Assembly: GCA_024291935.2 (NCBI GenBank)
Contig: CM044309.1
Coordinates: 1-64,000 of the forward strand
From: Okapia johnstoni
Lineage: Eukaryota > Chordata > Mammalia > Artiodactyla > Giraffidae
Reading direction: 5' to 3'
DNA length: 64,000 nucleotides
A program made the translations under genes and the position numbers. The notes under the pieces are model-generated. The model saw only the letters and a program-made list of their open reading frames with translations, was not told the origin of the DNA and did no database searches. Shown here one piece after another: positions 1 through 8,930 of the stretch (position 1 is its first letter; the number at the start of each line of letters is the position of its first letter).

Positions 1-1260
1 AATTTAAGACCAGGAACTATAAAACTCCTAGAGGGAAACATAGGCAGAACACTCTCTGACATAAATCACAAGATACTCTATGACTCACCTCCCAGAGTAA
101 TGGAAATAAAAGCAAAACAAACAAACGGAAACTAATTAAACTTAAAACCTTTTGCACAGTGAAGGAAACTATAAGCAAGGTGAAAAGGCAGCCTTCAGAA
201 TGGGAGAAAATAACAGCAAATGAAACAACTGACAAAGAATTAATCTCAAAAACATACAAGCAGCTCATGCACCTCAATACTAGAAAAATAAATGACCCAA
301 TCAAAAAATGGGCCAAAAAACTAAGCAGACATTTCTCCAAAGAAGACATACAGATGGCTAACAAACACATGAAAAGATGCTCAACATCCCTCATTATCAG
401 AGAAATGCAAATCAAAACCACAATAAGGTACTATCTAATGCCAGTCAGAATGGCTGCCATCAAAAAGTCTACAAACAATAAATGTTGGAGATGGTGTGGA
501 GAAAAGGGTACCCTCTTACACTGTTGGTGGGAATGCAAATTAGTACAGCCACTCTGGAGAATATTGTGGAGATTCCTTAAAAACTGGAAATAGAAGTGCC
601 ATATGACCCAGCAATCCCACTACTGAGCATACACACCAAGGAAACCAGAACTGAAAGAGACACCCATACCCCAATGTTCATTGCAGCACTGTTTAGAATA
701 GCTAGGACATGGAGGCAACCTAGATATCCATAGGCAGATGAATAGATAAGAAAGTTGTAGTACATATACACAATGGAATATTACTCGGCCATTAAAAAGA
801 ACACATTTGAGTCAGTTCTAATGAGGTGGATGAAACAGGAGCCTGTTATTCAGAGTGAAGTAAGACAGAAAGAAATACACCCATACAGTATATTAACACA
901 TATATATGGAATTTAGAAAGATGATAACAATGACCCTATACACAGGAGCTAAAGAGACACTGGTGTAAAGAACAGACTTTTGGACTCTGTGGGAGAAGAT
1001 GAGGGTGGGATGATATGACAGAATAGCATTGAAATATGTATATTACCATATGTGAAACAGACGACTAGGCAAGTTCGATGCATGAAACAGGCACTCAAAG
1101 CTGGTTTACTGTGACAACCCAGAGGGATGGAATGGGGAGGGAAGCCGGAGGGGGCTTTGGGACAGGGGGACACATGTACACTCATGGCTGACTCATGTCA
1201 ACGTATGGCAAAAACCGCCACAATACTGTAAAGTAATCAGCCTCCAATTAAAATAAATAA
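1..1260 (+). mobile_element. L1 LINE, 3' portion (ruminant L1)
   Basis: This is the 3' end of an L1 whose 5' part lies outside the window. It carries the end of ORF2, a 3' UTR with the GGGAGGG-rich block typical of ruminant L1 (about 1130-1170), and an A-rich end (AATTAAAATAAATAAA). It is clearly homologous to the better preserved copy at 20596-22467. The element is dead: the ORF2 frame is broken several times. Confidence 0.93.
159..593 (+). pseudogene. L1 ORF2 C-terminal fragment (reverse transcriptase/endonuclease polyprotein end)
   Basis: An open frame of 144 codons matches the C-terminal part of L1 ORF2p. It includes the conserved zinc-knuckle-like run [18 protein letters not shown], read from about 484-537. 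The reverse transcriptase and endonuclease domains are missing (off-window). A stop after WKN-K ends the frame early; the remaining C-terminus continues in another frame to about 910, so the copy cannot encode a working protein. Confidence 0.9.
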
Positions 1261-1270
1261 ATTTTTTTTT

Positions 1271-3680
1271 TAAGTAGGAAGTCAAGAGATACCTGCAGTA
1301 ACAGGCAAGTTTGGCCTTGGAGTACAAAATGAAGCAGGGCAAGGGTTAACAGAGTTTTGCAAAGAAAACACACTGGTCATAGTAAACACCATCTTCCAAC
1401 AACCCAAAAGAAGACTCTACACATGGATACCACAAGACGGTCAATACCAAAATCAGATTGATTATGTTATTTGCAGCCAAAGATGGAGAAGCTCTATACA
1501 GTCAGCAGAAACAAGACTGGGAGCTGACTGTGGTTCATATCATGACCTCCTTATCGAAAAATTCAGATTTCAATTGAAGAAAGTAGGGAAAACCCCTGGG
1601 GCATTCAGGTATGACCTAAATCAAATCCCTTATGATTATACAGTGGAAGTGAGAAATAGATTCAAGGGATTAGATCTGATAAACAGAGTGCCTGTAGAAC
1701 TATGGACAGAGGTTCCTAACATTGTACAGGAGGCCATGATCAAAATCATTCACCAAAATGAAATGCAGAAAGGCAAAAGGGTTGTCTGAGGAGGCCTTAC
1801 AAATAGCTGAGAAAAGAAGAGACGCTAAAGGCAAAGGAGAAAGGAAAAAGATATACCTATCTGAATGCAGAGTTCCAAAGAATAGCAAGGAGATATAAGA
1901 AAAACCTCTTAAGTGAATAATGCAAAAAAAAAAAAATAGAGGGGAAAAAATAGAATGGGAAAGACTAGAGATCTCTTTAAGAAAATTAGACATACCAAGG
2001 GAACATTTCATGCAAAGATGGGCACAGTAAAAGACAGAAATGTTGTGGTCCATTTCTGAAGCAATAGATATTAAGAAGAGGTGGCAAGAATACACAGAAG
2101 AACTATACAAAAGAGATCTTAATGACCCAGATAATCACAATGGTGTGGTCACTCATCTAGAGCCAGACATCCTGGAATGTGATGTCAAATGGGCCTGAGG
2201 AAGCATCACTATGAACAAAGCTAGTGGAGGTGATAGAATCCCAACTGAGAAATTTCAAGTCCTAAAAGATGATGCTCTTAAAGTGCTGCACTCAATATGC
2301 CAGCAAATTTGTAAAACTCAGCAGTGGCCACAGGACTGGAAAATGTCAGTTTTCATTCCAATCCCAAAGAAAGGGACTGCCAAAGAATGTTCAAACTATT
2401 GCACAATTGGGCTCATCTCACACACTAGCAAAGTAATGCTCAAAATTCTCCAAGTGAGGTTTCAACATATGTAAACCAAGAACTTCCAGATGTTCAAGCT
2501 GGATTTAGAAAAGCCAGATGAACCAGAGATCAAATTGCCAACATCCACTGGATCATAGAAAAAGTAAGAGAGTCCAGAAAAACTTCTACCTCTGCTTTAT
2601 TGACTATGCCAAAGCCTTTGATGGTGTGGATCACAACAAACTCTTGGAAAATGCCCCAAAGATGGGAATACAAGACCACCTCACCTGCCTCCTGATAAAT
2701 ATCTATGAAGGTCAAGAAGCAACAGCTAGAAGCAGACACGGAACAATGGACTGGTTCTAAATTGGGAAAGGAGTACGTCAAGGCTGTATATTGTCACCGT
2801 GTTTACTTAATTATGTGCAGAGTACATTATGCAAAATGCCAAGCTGGATGAAGCACAAACTGGAATCAAGATTGCCGGGAGAAATACCAATAACCTCAGA
2901 TATGCAGATGACACCACCCTTATGGCAGAAAGTGAAGCAGAACTAAAGAGCCTCATGATGAAAGTGAAAGAGGAGAGTTAAAAAGCTGGCTTAAAACTCA
3001 ACATTCAGAAAACAAAGATCATGGCATTTGGTTCCATCACTTCATGGCAAATAGATGGGGAAACAATCGAAACAGTAACAGACTTTATTTTCTTGGCCTC
3101 CAAAATCACTACAGATGGTGACTGCAGCCATGAAATTCAAAGATGCTTCCTCCTTGGAAGAAAAGCTATGACCAACCTAGACAGGATACTAAAAAGCAGA
3201 GACATTACTTTGCCAACAAATGTCCATCTAGTCAAAGCTGTGGTTTTCCCAGTGGTCATGTATGGATGTGAGAGTTGGACTATAAAGAAAGCTAAGTGGC
3301 AAAGAATTGATGCTTCTGAACTGTGGTGTTGGAGAAGACTCTTGAGCGTCCCTTGGACTGCAAGGAGATCCAACCAGTCCATCCTAGAGGAAATCAGTCC
3401 TGAATATTCATTGGAAGGATTGATGTTAAAGCTGAAGCTCCAATACTTTGGCCACCTGATACGAAGGACTGAATGGAAAAGACCCTGATGCTGGGAAAGA
3501 TTGAAGGCAGGAGGAGAAGGGGACGACAGAGGATGAGATCATTGGATGGTATCACCAATCAATGGAGACGAGTTGAACAAGCTCTGGAAGTTAGTGATGG
3601 ACAGGGAAGCCTGGCGAACTGCAGTCCATGTGATCACAAAGAGTCAGACACAACTGAGCGATTGAACTGAACTGAACTGA
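1271..3680 (+). mobile_element. BovB (RTE-type) LINE, 5'-truncated, reaching the 3' end
   Basis: The sequence enters BovB in the middle of the apurinic-endonuclease domain, runs through the linker (open piece 1574-1789) and reverse transcriptase (open pieces 2211-2474 and 2518-2760), and ends with the diagnostic BovB tail GACTGAACTGAACTGA-like repeat at about 3660-3680. The RT catalytic box YADD is readable at about 2898-2910. Stops and frameshifts split the frame many times. It directly follows the L1 3' end, so the L1 may have inserted into this BovB, or the BovB may simply be 5'-truncated here; the left part needed to decide is off-window. Confidence 0.95.
3021..3670 (+). pseudogene. BovB ORF C-terminal region (post-RT domain)
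   Basis: Two overlapping open pieces (3021-3488 and 3473-3670) cover the conserved C-terminal domain of the BovB protein, with motifs such as [13 protein letters not shown] and the Arg-rich [11 protein letters not shown]. They are in different frames, separated by a short indel near 3470-3485, so the reading frame is broken. The family role is target-primed reverse transcription of its own RNA and, in trans, of Bov-tA SINE RNA. Confidence 0.88.
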
Positions 3681-3825
3681 TAAGGGGAAAGAATATGAAG
3701 AAGAATAGATATCCATATCTATGCCAGACCAGCTGGAATGTAAGGGATGCTAATGGTGACTGGTTCTGACTCTCAAGACTTCAGTCAACTGAAGCTTGGA
3801 GTCTGCCACAGCCCAAGACCCTTAA
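3681..3825. other. Unassigned sequence between BovB and SINE
   Basis: No coding signal, RNA gene or recognised repeat is seen here. Confidence 0.5.
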
Positions 3826-3839
3826 TGAACATGCCTGTA

Positions 3840-4039
3840 AAGTTAACGTGTTAGACACACACTCATGTCTGACTCTTAGCAACCCCATGGACCACAGGCT
3901 CCTCTGTCCATGGGCTTCTCCAGGCAAGAATCCTGGAATGACTGCCACGCCCTCCTCTGGGGATCTTCCCCACTTAGGGATTGAACCTGGGTCTTCTGCT
4001 GTGGGCAGATTGTTTACCATATGAGCCACCACAGAAGCC
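3840..4039 (-). mobile_element. Bov-tA SINE (tRNA-derived), minus strand
   Basis: The reverse complement begins with the tRNA-like head (GGCTTCTGTGGTGGCTCATA) and ends with the BovB-derived tail (GACATGAGTGTGTGTC-like). A perfect 14-bp target-site duplication TGAACATGCCTGTA lies at 3826-3839 and 4040-4053. This fixes the boundaries and shows a normal LINE-mediated insertion. Confidence 0.95.
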
Positions 4040-4053
4040 TGAACATGCCTGTA

Positions 4054-4425
4054 CCCATAGATTAAAACTTCCCCAACTTTGCAGTTTAGAGAGATACTGC
4101 TCTGGAAAGCTCCATGGTGTTCTGCATAGCTCTGCAAGTAATATACTTTTCCTTCCCATGAGCTTAGGCTGGGTTATATCTTCTGGCTCAACACCACCAA
4201 GAGGTAAACTCACTTTCCTGGTAACATTTCTCCATCCAGACTCCCAACCACCACTTGATACTAAATCTACAGTTAGTTGTCTTGCTTCCAATACATCGAA
4301 ATCACGTTATTTTTCTGTAAGCAAAGCTAGCTAAGGGCCAGAAACAGTGGCCCTATTTTATCTTGTGAAACCAGTAGGTGTCAAGCAAACTCAGCTCTGT
4401 GTATCCTTTGCCCTCCAGTTCTGTG
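4054..4425. other. Unassigned sequence left of the telomere-like array
   Basis: No recognised repeat or convincing gene. Several short open frames overlap on both strands without codon bias or homology that I recognise. Confidence 0.4.
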
Positions 4426-4658
4426 CCCCTAACCCTACCCCTACCCCTACCCCCTAACCCTAACCCAAACCCTAAACCATAACCTGACACCCTAACCCGA
4501 CACCCTAACCAAACACCCTAACCCTAACCCGACACCCTAACCCTAACCCGACACACTAACCTGACACCCTAACCCTAACCCAACATCCTAACCCAACACC
4601 CTAACCTGACACCCTAAACCCTAACCTTCTAACCCTAACCCTAACCCTAACCCTAACC
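4426..4658 (+). repeat. Interstitial telomeric repeat array, (CCCTAA)n with CCCGACA variants
   Basis: About 233 bp of CCCTAA-type hexamers with all units in one orientation (C-rich strand on +). Perfect runs sit at the right end (about 4630-4658). The middle is dominated by longer composite units of the form ACCCTAACCCGAC, plus variants CCTGAC, CCCAAC and CCAAAC. There is no head-to-head TTAGGG/CCCTAA junction. It stops exactly where the BovB 5' region begins (CCACGTCCAAGG). Confidence 0.97.
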
Positions 4659-5831
4659 ACGTCCAAGGTAAGAGAAACCCAATTAAAATGGTAGGTGCTG
4701 AGAGAGAGCATCAACAGGAAGACAGACTGATCTGTCTAGATCAGATCTAGCCAATCTGATCACATGGACCACAGCTTGTCTAACTCAATGAGACTAAGCC
4801 ATGCCTTGTGGGGCCACCCAAGCCGGACGGGTCATGGTGGAGAGGTCTGACAGAATGTGGTCCACTGGAGAAGGGAATGGCAAGCCACTTCAGTATTCTT
4901 GCCTTGAGAACCCCATGAACAGCATGAAAAGGAAAAAAGATAGAACACTGAAAGATGAACTTCCCAGGTCAGTAGGTGCCCAATATGCTACTGGAGATCA
5001 GTGGAGATATTACTTCAGAAAGAATGAAGGGATGAAGCCAAAGCAAAAACAATACCCAGTTGTGGATGTTACTGGTGATAGAAGCAAGGTCCGATGCTGG
5101 AAAGAGCAATATTGCATAGAAACCTGGCATGTTAGGTCCATGAATCAAGGCAACCTGGAAGTGGTCAAACAGGAGATGGCAAGAGTGAACATCAACATTC
5201 TAGGAATCAGTGAACTAAAATGGACTGGAATGGGTGAATTTAACTCAGAGGACCATTATATCTACTACTGTGGGCAGGAATACCTTAGAAGAAATGGAGT
5301 AGCCGTCACAGTCAACAAAAGAGCCCAAAATGCAGTACTTGGGTGCAATCTCAAAACGACAGAATGATCTCTGTTCGTTTCCAAGGCAAACCATTAAGTA
5401 TCATAGTATTCCAATTCTATGCCCTGACCAGTAATGCTAAAGAAGCTGAAGTTGAATGGTTCTATGGAGACCTACAAGACCTTTTAGAACTAACACCCAA
5501 AAAAGATGTCCTTTTCATTATAGGGGACTGGAATACACAAGTAGGAAGTCAAGAAATGAAACACCTGGAGTAATAGGCAAATTTGGCCTTGGAGTACAGA
5601 ATGAAGCAGGGAAAAGGCTAATAGAGTTTGCCAAGAGAACGCACTGGTCATAGCAAACACCCTCTTCCAACAACACAAGAGAAAACTCTACACATGGACA
5701 TCACCAGATGGCCAACATCGAAATCAGATTGATTATATTCTTTGCAGCCAAAAATGGAGAAGCTCTATACAGTCAGCAAAAACAAGACCGGGAGCAGACT
5801 GTGGCTCAGATCATGAACTCCTTATTGCCAA
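4657..5831 (+). mobile_element. BovB LINE, 5' UTR and endonuclease part only
   Basis: Starts in the BovB 5' UTR (CCACGTCCAAGGTAAGAGAA) and continues through the start of the ORF and the endonuclease domain, ending abruptly at CTCCTTATTGCCAA where mitochondrial sequence begins. About 60% of a normal BovB (all of the reverse transcriptase and the 3' end) is missing. It overlaps the endonuclease part of the copy at 1271-3680, so it is a separate element, not its displaced 5' half. Confidence 0.93.
4801..5653 (+). pseudogene. BovB ORF N-terminal part (AP-endonuclease domain), frameshifted
   Basis: Open pieces at 4801-5367, 5343-5573 and 5456-5653 together cover the N-terminus and AP-endonuclease-like domain. 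Visible motifs include GISELKWTGMGEFN with the metal-binding Glu and FIIGDWNTQ with the catalytic Asp/Asn pair. At least two frameshifts (near 5355 and near 5560) separate them. In the family this domain nicks target DNA to prime reverse transcription; this copy is dead. Confidence 0.87.
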
Positions 5832-5833
5832 GG

Positions 5834-5903
5834 AACTTAACAACTATAAATTAAATCCTACTGTAATAATTCAACATTACATATTTTACTTTAAACTAAT
5901 TTT
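5834..5903 (-). pseudogene. MT-TR: Mitochondrial tRNA-Arg pseudogene (NUMT)
   Basis: The minus strand shows the tRNA-Arg start (AAAATTAGTTTAAAG) directly after the ND3 end, with an anticodon-arm-like region in the expected place. The stems are degraded. It forms the left edge of the NUMT against BovB. Confidence 0.75.
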
Positions 5904-6249
5904 CATATTTGGTCCATTCAAACCTCTTCTGTGTTCATTTGTATGCTATACTTATTGCTAACAGTAAAATTACAATTGGAGCTACGATTACTATTGCTTT
6001 TTTTTTTTTTTGGCAATACTAGCAGTAGAAGCAAAGGAAGGGAAATTTCTACAACAAAGAGGAGAAATATACTGGATGCTGTAAACAATTTTATGTAATA
6101 ACATTGCCATGGTTCTATGCAGTCAACTGGACATTCAAAAGGACCTGATTTTTCTGAATTCTTACTTCAGAAACTTACAATGTGATGAATACAAACAATA
6201 AAACTAATAATATATTAAGAAATAACGCTAATAATATAAAGTTGATCAT
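5904..6249 (-). pseudogene. MT-ND3: Mitochondrial ND3 pseudogene (NUMT)
   Basis: Lies between tRNA-Gly and tRNA-Arg, as in mitochondria. The C-terminus reads TQKRFEWTKYEN (compare the ND3 end TQKGLEW), and the middle reads SIFLLFVVEISLPLLLLL, the expected membrane helix containing the conserved acidic residue. The span is 346 bp, the normal ND3 length, although the frame has stops and a long poly-T run on + (about 5997-6011). Complex I subunit in mitochondria; dead here. Confidence 0.88.
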
Positions 6250-6314
6250 TCTTTTTCCTATTCTAACAACATTAACTGACTAGAAGTCAATTCTAGTTAC
6301 TTTTACTAAAATAA
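6250..6314 (-). pseudogene. MT-TG: Mitochondrial tRNA-Gly pseudogene (NUMT)
   Basis: The minus strand begins ATTTTAGTAAAAGTAACTAG and ends GGAAAAAGAAT just before the ND3 start, matching the mitochondrial tRNA-Gly position and its anticodon arm (GACTTCTAGTCAGTTA). This is one of the better preserved parts of the NUMT. Confidence 0.85.
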
Positions 6315-6963
6315 GACCCTCCTCAGTAAGGGGAGATGTATAGGGAAATCCATGATACATCAGAAAACCACCAAAGATAAAATGATGATGAGAAATTCAG
6401 TGAAATTTTACTTGGTGTAATAAGCTGATGACTATGAAAGCAAAGCTGGTGACCATCTACAGGCCATGGAAGCCTGTAGCTGTTACGAGTGTTGTCCTTG
6501 GTCCTCCCTCTGACATTGTAAAAGCTGCTTTGAAATAGCCTGAGACTTGCAGCAGTGTAACCTCCTGAAGAGATTGTAATAAAAAGGATATTCTGACAAT
6601 TTCCATCTACCAGTCTCTGGTGAGCTCGAACAATACATACTCCCAAGGACAGAAGACAGAGACGTGGCAAAGCAGTAATTACTTCCACTGCACTAAGGGA
6701 CAAAGGGCGTGTTCTACAAGTGTAGAGGCAACGCCTGAGTGATTAAACCTCTAAAAAGTCGATAAAAATGAGAAAAACTTGTGTGAAATAGACTCAAAAC
6801 GACCTTCTCAGATCTCCCATCACACACACAGGCATAATAAAAACATCGAGTTCACGTGGCCTCACACAATTAGACTAACTGATGACAATGGCTTGAGAGG
6901 CTCCTCTAAGACATCGGGGCTGAAATTTACTACATGATACCCATCAGTTTAGTGGGTCTCTAT
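6315..6963 (-). pseudogene. MT-CO3: Mitochondrial COX3 pseudogene (NUMT), internally shortened
   Basis: Recognised from the minus-strand reading HRSLVDGN ... LFITISSGGYTAASLRLFQ (COX3 HHSLMEGD...LFITITLGVYFTLLQA) and the stretch translating the TGFHGLH motif. It sits between ATP6 and tRNA-Gly as expected. It spans about 649 bp against about 784 in mitochondria, so roughly 130 bp have been lost in the N-terminal third. A 126-codon open frame (6323-6703) is a chance remnant of this gene, not a nuclear protein. Confidence 0.9.
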
Positions 6964-7610
6964 GTGTGATGTAAATAGAGGCTTACTAGCAAGAAGAATA
7001 TATAAACTCAAATAAAACGGCAAATAACACAGCAAATTCAAGAAAAATGGCTAGAATGACAATAACTAATCTCATGAAACCTACTAGTTACTTGGCCAGG
7101 AATGCCTCTCCCATTAAGTACAGAAATACGCGGCCAGTTGTGATATTAGCAATTAGTTGAATCACTGTAACTCTCACTTAGAAAAATAACCTAATACTGT
7201 CAATGTTTACTACTACAAGAACAGTTACTGTTCCTTGCAGAAGGCAGTCAGATAGACACGCTTTTGTTTTATCACAGAAGCCGCTTATGACACATCCTGT
7301 TCACAAATAGACTGTTATACCTGAATTTATGGAGAGTTATGTGGAGATTATAAATGAATGTGGTAACAGATGTACTAAGGGTGTCAAGCTAATAAATAAT
7401 ATAATATTAACAATCAACTTTGTCCTTTATAGTTATTAATGTCCAGTAATTGCTTTCAGAGGAGTTGAATTACTCATTGTTAAAGAGAAATGATGCTTTC
7501 TTCTCTGAAACATTTGCCAATCACTCAGTTGGGTGTGGTGAATAAAAAAATACTTAAGGACCTAATACAGAAAGTAGCATCAGGCAAAGCACATAGATTT
7601 TTCGCTCGCT
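6964..7610 (-). pseudogene. MT-ATP6: Mitochondrial ATP6 pseudogene (NUMT)
   Basis: The minus strand reads VTVIQLIANITTGRVFLYLM at about 7100-7160 (ATP6 LAVRLTANITAGHLLIHLI). Upstream is a stretch matching NPKGQTW...LLPHSF and one matching SMNLGMAIPLWAG...GFRNKTKASL. The proton-channel Arg of the LTANITAGH motif region is Gln here. There are several stops and about 30 bp of net loss. It overlaps ATP8 at its start, as in mitochondria. Confidence 0.92.
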
Positions 7611-7899
7611 GTCTTTCTCAAAGGATGGGATATTTTGTATTTGCTTTGGTTTTATGTCTTGACTTCATGTACAATTATGTATTGATATTTTAGTTGAAAT
7701 ACAATAATACTTGGAGAAGGAAATGTCAATCCACCCCAGTGTCCTTGCCTGGAGAATCCCATGGAAAGAGGAGGCTGCCAGGCTACAGAACACAGGGTTG
7801 CAAAGCGTCATACATGACTAGGCACACACACAATAGGACTAAACATATTGGTATAATACTAATAAGTCATGTTGGTGTATGTAGTTATCACATGTGATT
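7604..7899 (-). pseudogene. MT-ATP8: Mitochondrial ATP8 pseudogene, split by a SINE (NUMT)
   Basis: The 3' part (7604-7712) reads IIVFQLKYQYIIVHEVKT, matching [20 protein letters not shown] of ATP8. The 5' part (7829-7899) reads into the ...TSTW.. start region (ACACCAACATGACTTATTAG). The two halves are separated by a Bov-tA SINE at 7713-7828. Confidence 0.88.
7713..7828 (+). mobile_element. Bov-tA SINE, 5'-truncated, inside NUMT ATP8
   Basis: The sequence from GGAGAAGGAAATGTCAATCC through CATACATGACTAGGCACACA is the 3' half of Bov-tA. An imperfect duplication ACAATAATACT (7702-7712) / ACAATAGGACT (7829-7839) flanks it. Its presence dates the mitochondrial insertion to before this SINE was active. 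Confidence 0.85.
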
Positions 7900-7963
7900 C
7901 ACAGGAGGTTTAAACTCCCAGTTGTCAACTTAAAGGATTAATGCTATTTAGCTTCTTCTTGAA
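7900..7963 (-). pseudogene. MT-TK: Mitochondrial tRNA-Lys pseudogene (NUMT)
   Basis: The minus strand reads AAGAAGCTAAATAGCATTAA TCCTTTAAGTTGACAACTGG, matching mitochondrial tRNA-Lys (GAAGCTATATAGCGCTAGCC TTTTAAGTTA) between COX2 and ATP8. Confidence 0.9.
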
Positions 7964-8125
7964 TCCACACCATGAATGAAGAGCATTTCCCAAAATATTT
8001 CACTGAGGCAGCTATTCAATATTAGGGTTCTTTAACGTCCTTGAATACCATTGGCTTTCATGTGTACAGAAGAAAAAAATTCATGAGTGTAAAATCTGTT
8101 CACATAAAAATAGTGTATGAATTGT
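7964..8125 (-). pseudogene. MT-CO2: Mitochondrial COX2 pseudogene, 3' end only (NUMT)
   Basis: The minus strand reads SVKYFGKCSS shortly before tRNA-Lys, matching the COX2 C-terminus (LKYFEKWSAS). Upstream pieces fit SEICGSNHSFMPIVLEL poorly but in order. Only the last 130-150 bp of the gene remain; the copper-A region is lost. Confidence 0.75.
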
Positions 8126-8131
8126 TATCTT

Positions 8132-8210
8132 CCAGACCCAGGGATTGAACCTGGGTCTCTTGTGTCTCATGCATTGGCAGGCAGATTCTTTACCAGCTGC
8201 GCTACCTGGA
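8132..8210 (-). mobile_element. Bov-tA SINE head fragment at the NUMT deletion joint
   Basis: The minus strand is the tRNA-like head of Bov-tA (GTAGCGCAGCTGGTAAAGAA through GACCCAGGTTCAATCCCTGG). The BovB-like tail is absent and no clear target-site duplication is seen. It sits exactly between the COX2 remnant and the COX1 remnant. Confidence 0.85.
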
Positions 8211-8590
8211 ATCAACAAACATTTCAAGAACCATTGCCATTAACTTCTACTTTTTATGACAGGAAGAGGAGTAAGAACACTGGAAGAATTACTCAAGTGT
8301 ATATTTACTCAAGGAAATGTTATACCAGGTACTCCAAGTATTACTGGGACAAATCAGTTTCCAAGTGCTCCAATCAGGATGGGTATAACTAAAAAAACTA
8401 TTACATATTCATGGGATGTGATGGCTACATTACACATTTGTTCATCTTCTGGTGCTGCTCCAGGTGTGCCCACTTCAGCATGAAGTGCTGAAATGGAAGG
8501 GGTGACAACTATTCCAGCTCAAGCAACAAACAGTAAATAGAAAGTGCTGATCATTGTCATTTGTTGAAAATAATCAGCAGTTTATCAATG
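8211..8590 (-). pseudogene. MT-CO1: Mitochondrial COX1 pseudogene, 5' part only (NUMT)
   Basis: With the mitochondrial code the minus strand reads IVFLVMPILIGALGNWFVP then VMLGVPGMTFP at about 8310-8410 (COX1 [28 protein letters not shown]). Upstream is DEQMCNVAIT (DDQIYNVVVT). About 380 bp of 1545 remain. A 75-codon plus-strand open frame here (8256-8483) is an antisense shadow. Confidence 0.93.
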
Positions 8591-8927
8591 TATGTAAAAT
8601 GCTAGAGCAAGCCTTGATATGTAACTCTAAAAACAGATTAGGCCCTCTTTTTGCCAAGCCCTGAGATAAAATGCCAATCAGAAACAGCAACACCAGCATC
8701 AGTTTTGTCAGGGCTCCCTCACCTTTTCTTTCTGGATGTCGGGAAACACACACTGAAGCCAGGTCACTGCCGGATTTACCTGTGAACTATAATTTGGTGG
8801 GATGGAAGCACATCACTCTAGTAAGAATATGTCTTAATAAAAAAATGTCTGACTTCCATTCACTTCATGTACACTAAATTTTATAAGCCATTATTAAGGA
8901 ATTAAATAAATTATACTTCCTTCATTA
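8591..8927 (-). pseudogene. Mitochondrial tRNA cluster with OriL (Tyr, Cys, Asn, Ala, end of Trp), NUMT
   Basis: Right of COX1 the order tRNA-Tyr (about 8592-8660), tRNA-Cys (about 8661-8712), OriL region (about 8715-8748), tRNA-Asn (about 8752-8822), tRNA-Ala (about 8823-8893) and the 3' end of tRNA-Trp (about 8899-8925) can be followed. Landmarks on the minus strand include AAAAAGAGGGCCTAATCTGT TTTTAGA (Tyr) and ACATGAAGTGAATGGAAGTC AGAC (Ala). The OriL stem-loop is degraded but its A-rich loop and GGTGAGGGAG arm are visible. Exact tRNA boundaries are approximate. Confidence 0.8.
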
Positions 8928-8930
8928 TTA

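Larger units (their letters stand above)
5834..8927 (-). other. Large nuclear mitochondrial DNA insertion (NUMT), tRNA-Trp end to tRNA-Arg
   Basis: Read on the minus strand with the vertebrate mitochondrial code, this block follows mitochondrial gene order: tRNA-Trp 3' end, Ala, Asn, OriL, Cys, Tyr, COX1 (5' part), a gap, COX2 (3' end), tRNA-Lys, ATP8, ATP6, COX3, tRNA-Gly, ND3, tRNA-Arg. Many TGA codons fall where mitochondrial Trp is expected, as expected for mitochondrial DNA stranded in the nucleus. The gap removes most of COX1, tRNA-Ser, tRNA-Asp and most of COX2 (roughly 1.8-1.9 kb). Two ruminant SINEs are inserted inside, so the NUMT predates them. It carries many substitutions, stops and indels and is old. 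No function is expected. Confidence 0.93.

Noticed and set aside
4426..4658. Head-to-head telomere fusion point
   Set aside because: All units are in the CCCTAA orientation; no TTAGGG block is present on either side within the window.
6323..6703. 126-codon minus-strand open frame as a possible nuclear gene
   Set aside because: Its sequence aligns with mitochondrial COX3 in position and order within the NUMT; the frame is a remnant read with a chance start.
8132..8210. tRNA gene, from tRNA-like A and B boxes
   Set aside because: It is the tRNA-derived head of a Bov-tA SINE; the same applies to all other tRNA-like hits in SINEs across the window.
8256..8483. 75-codon plus-strand open frame
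   Set aside because: It is antisense to the COX1 pseudogene in the NUMT.
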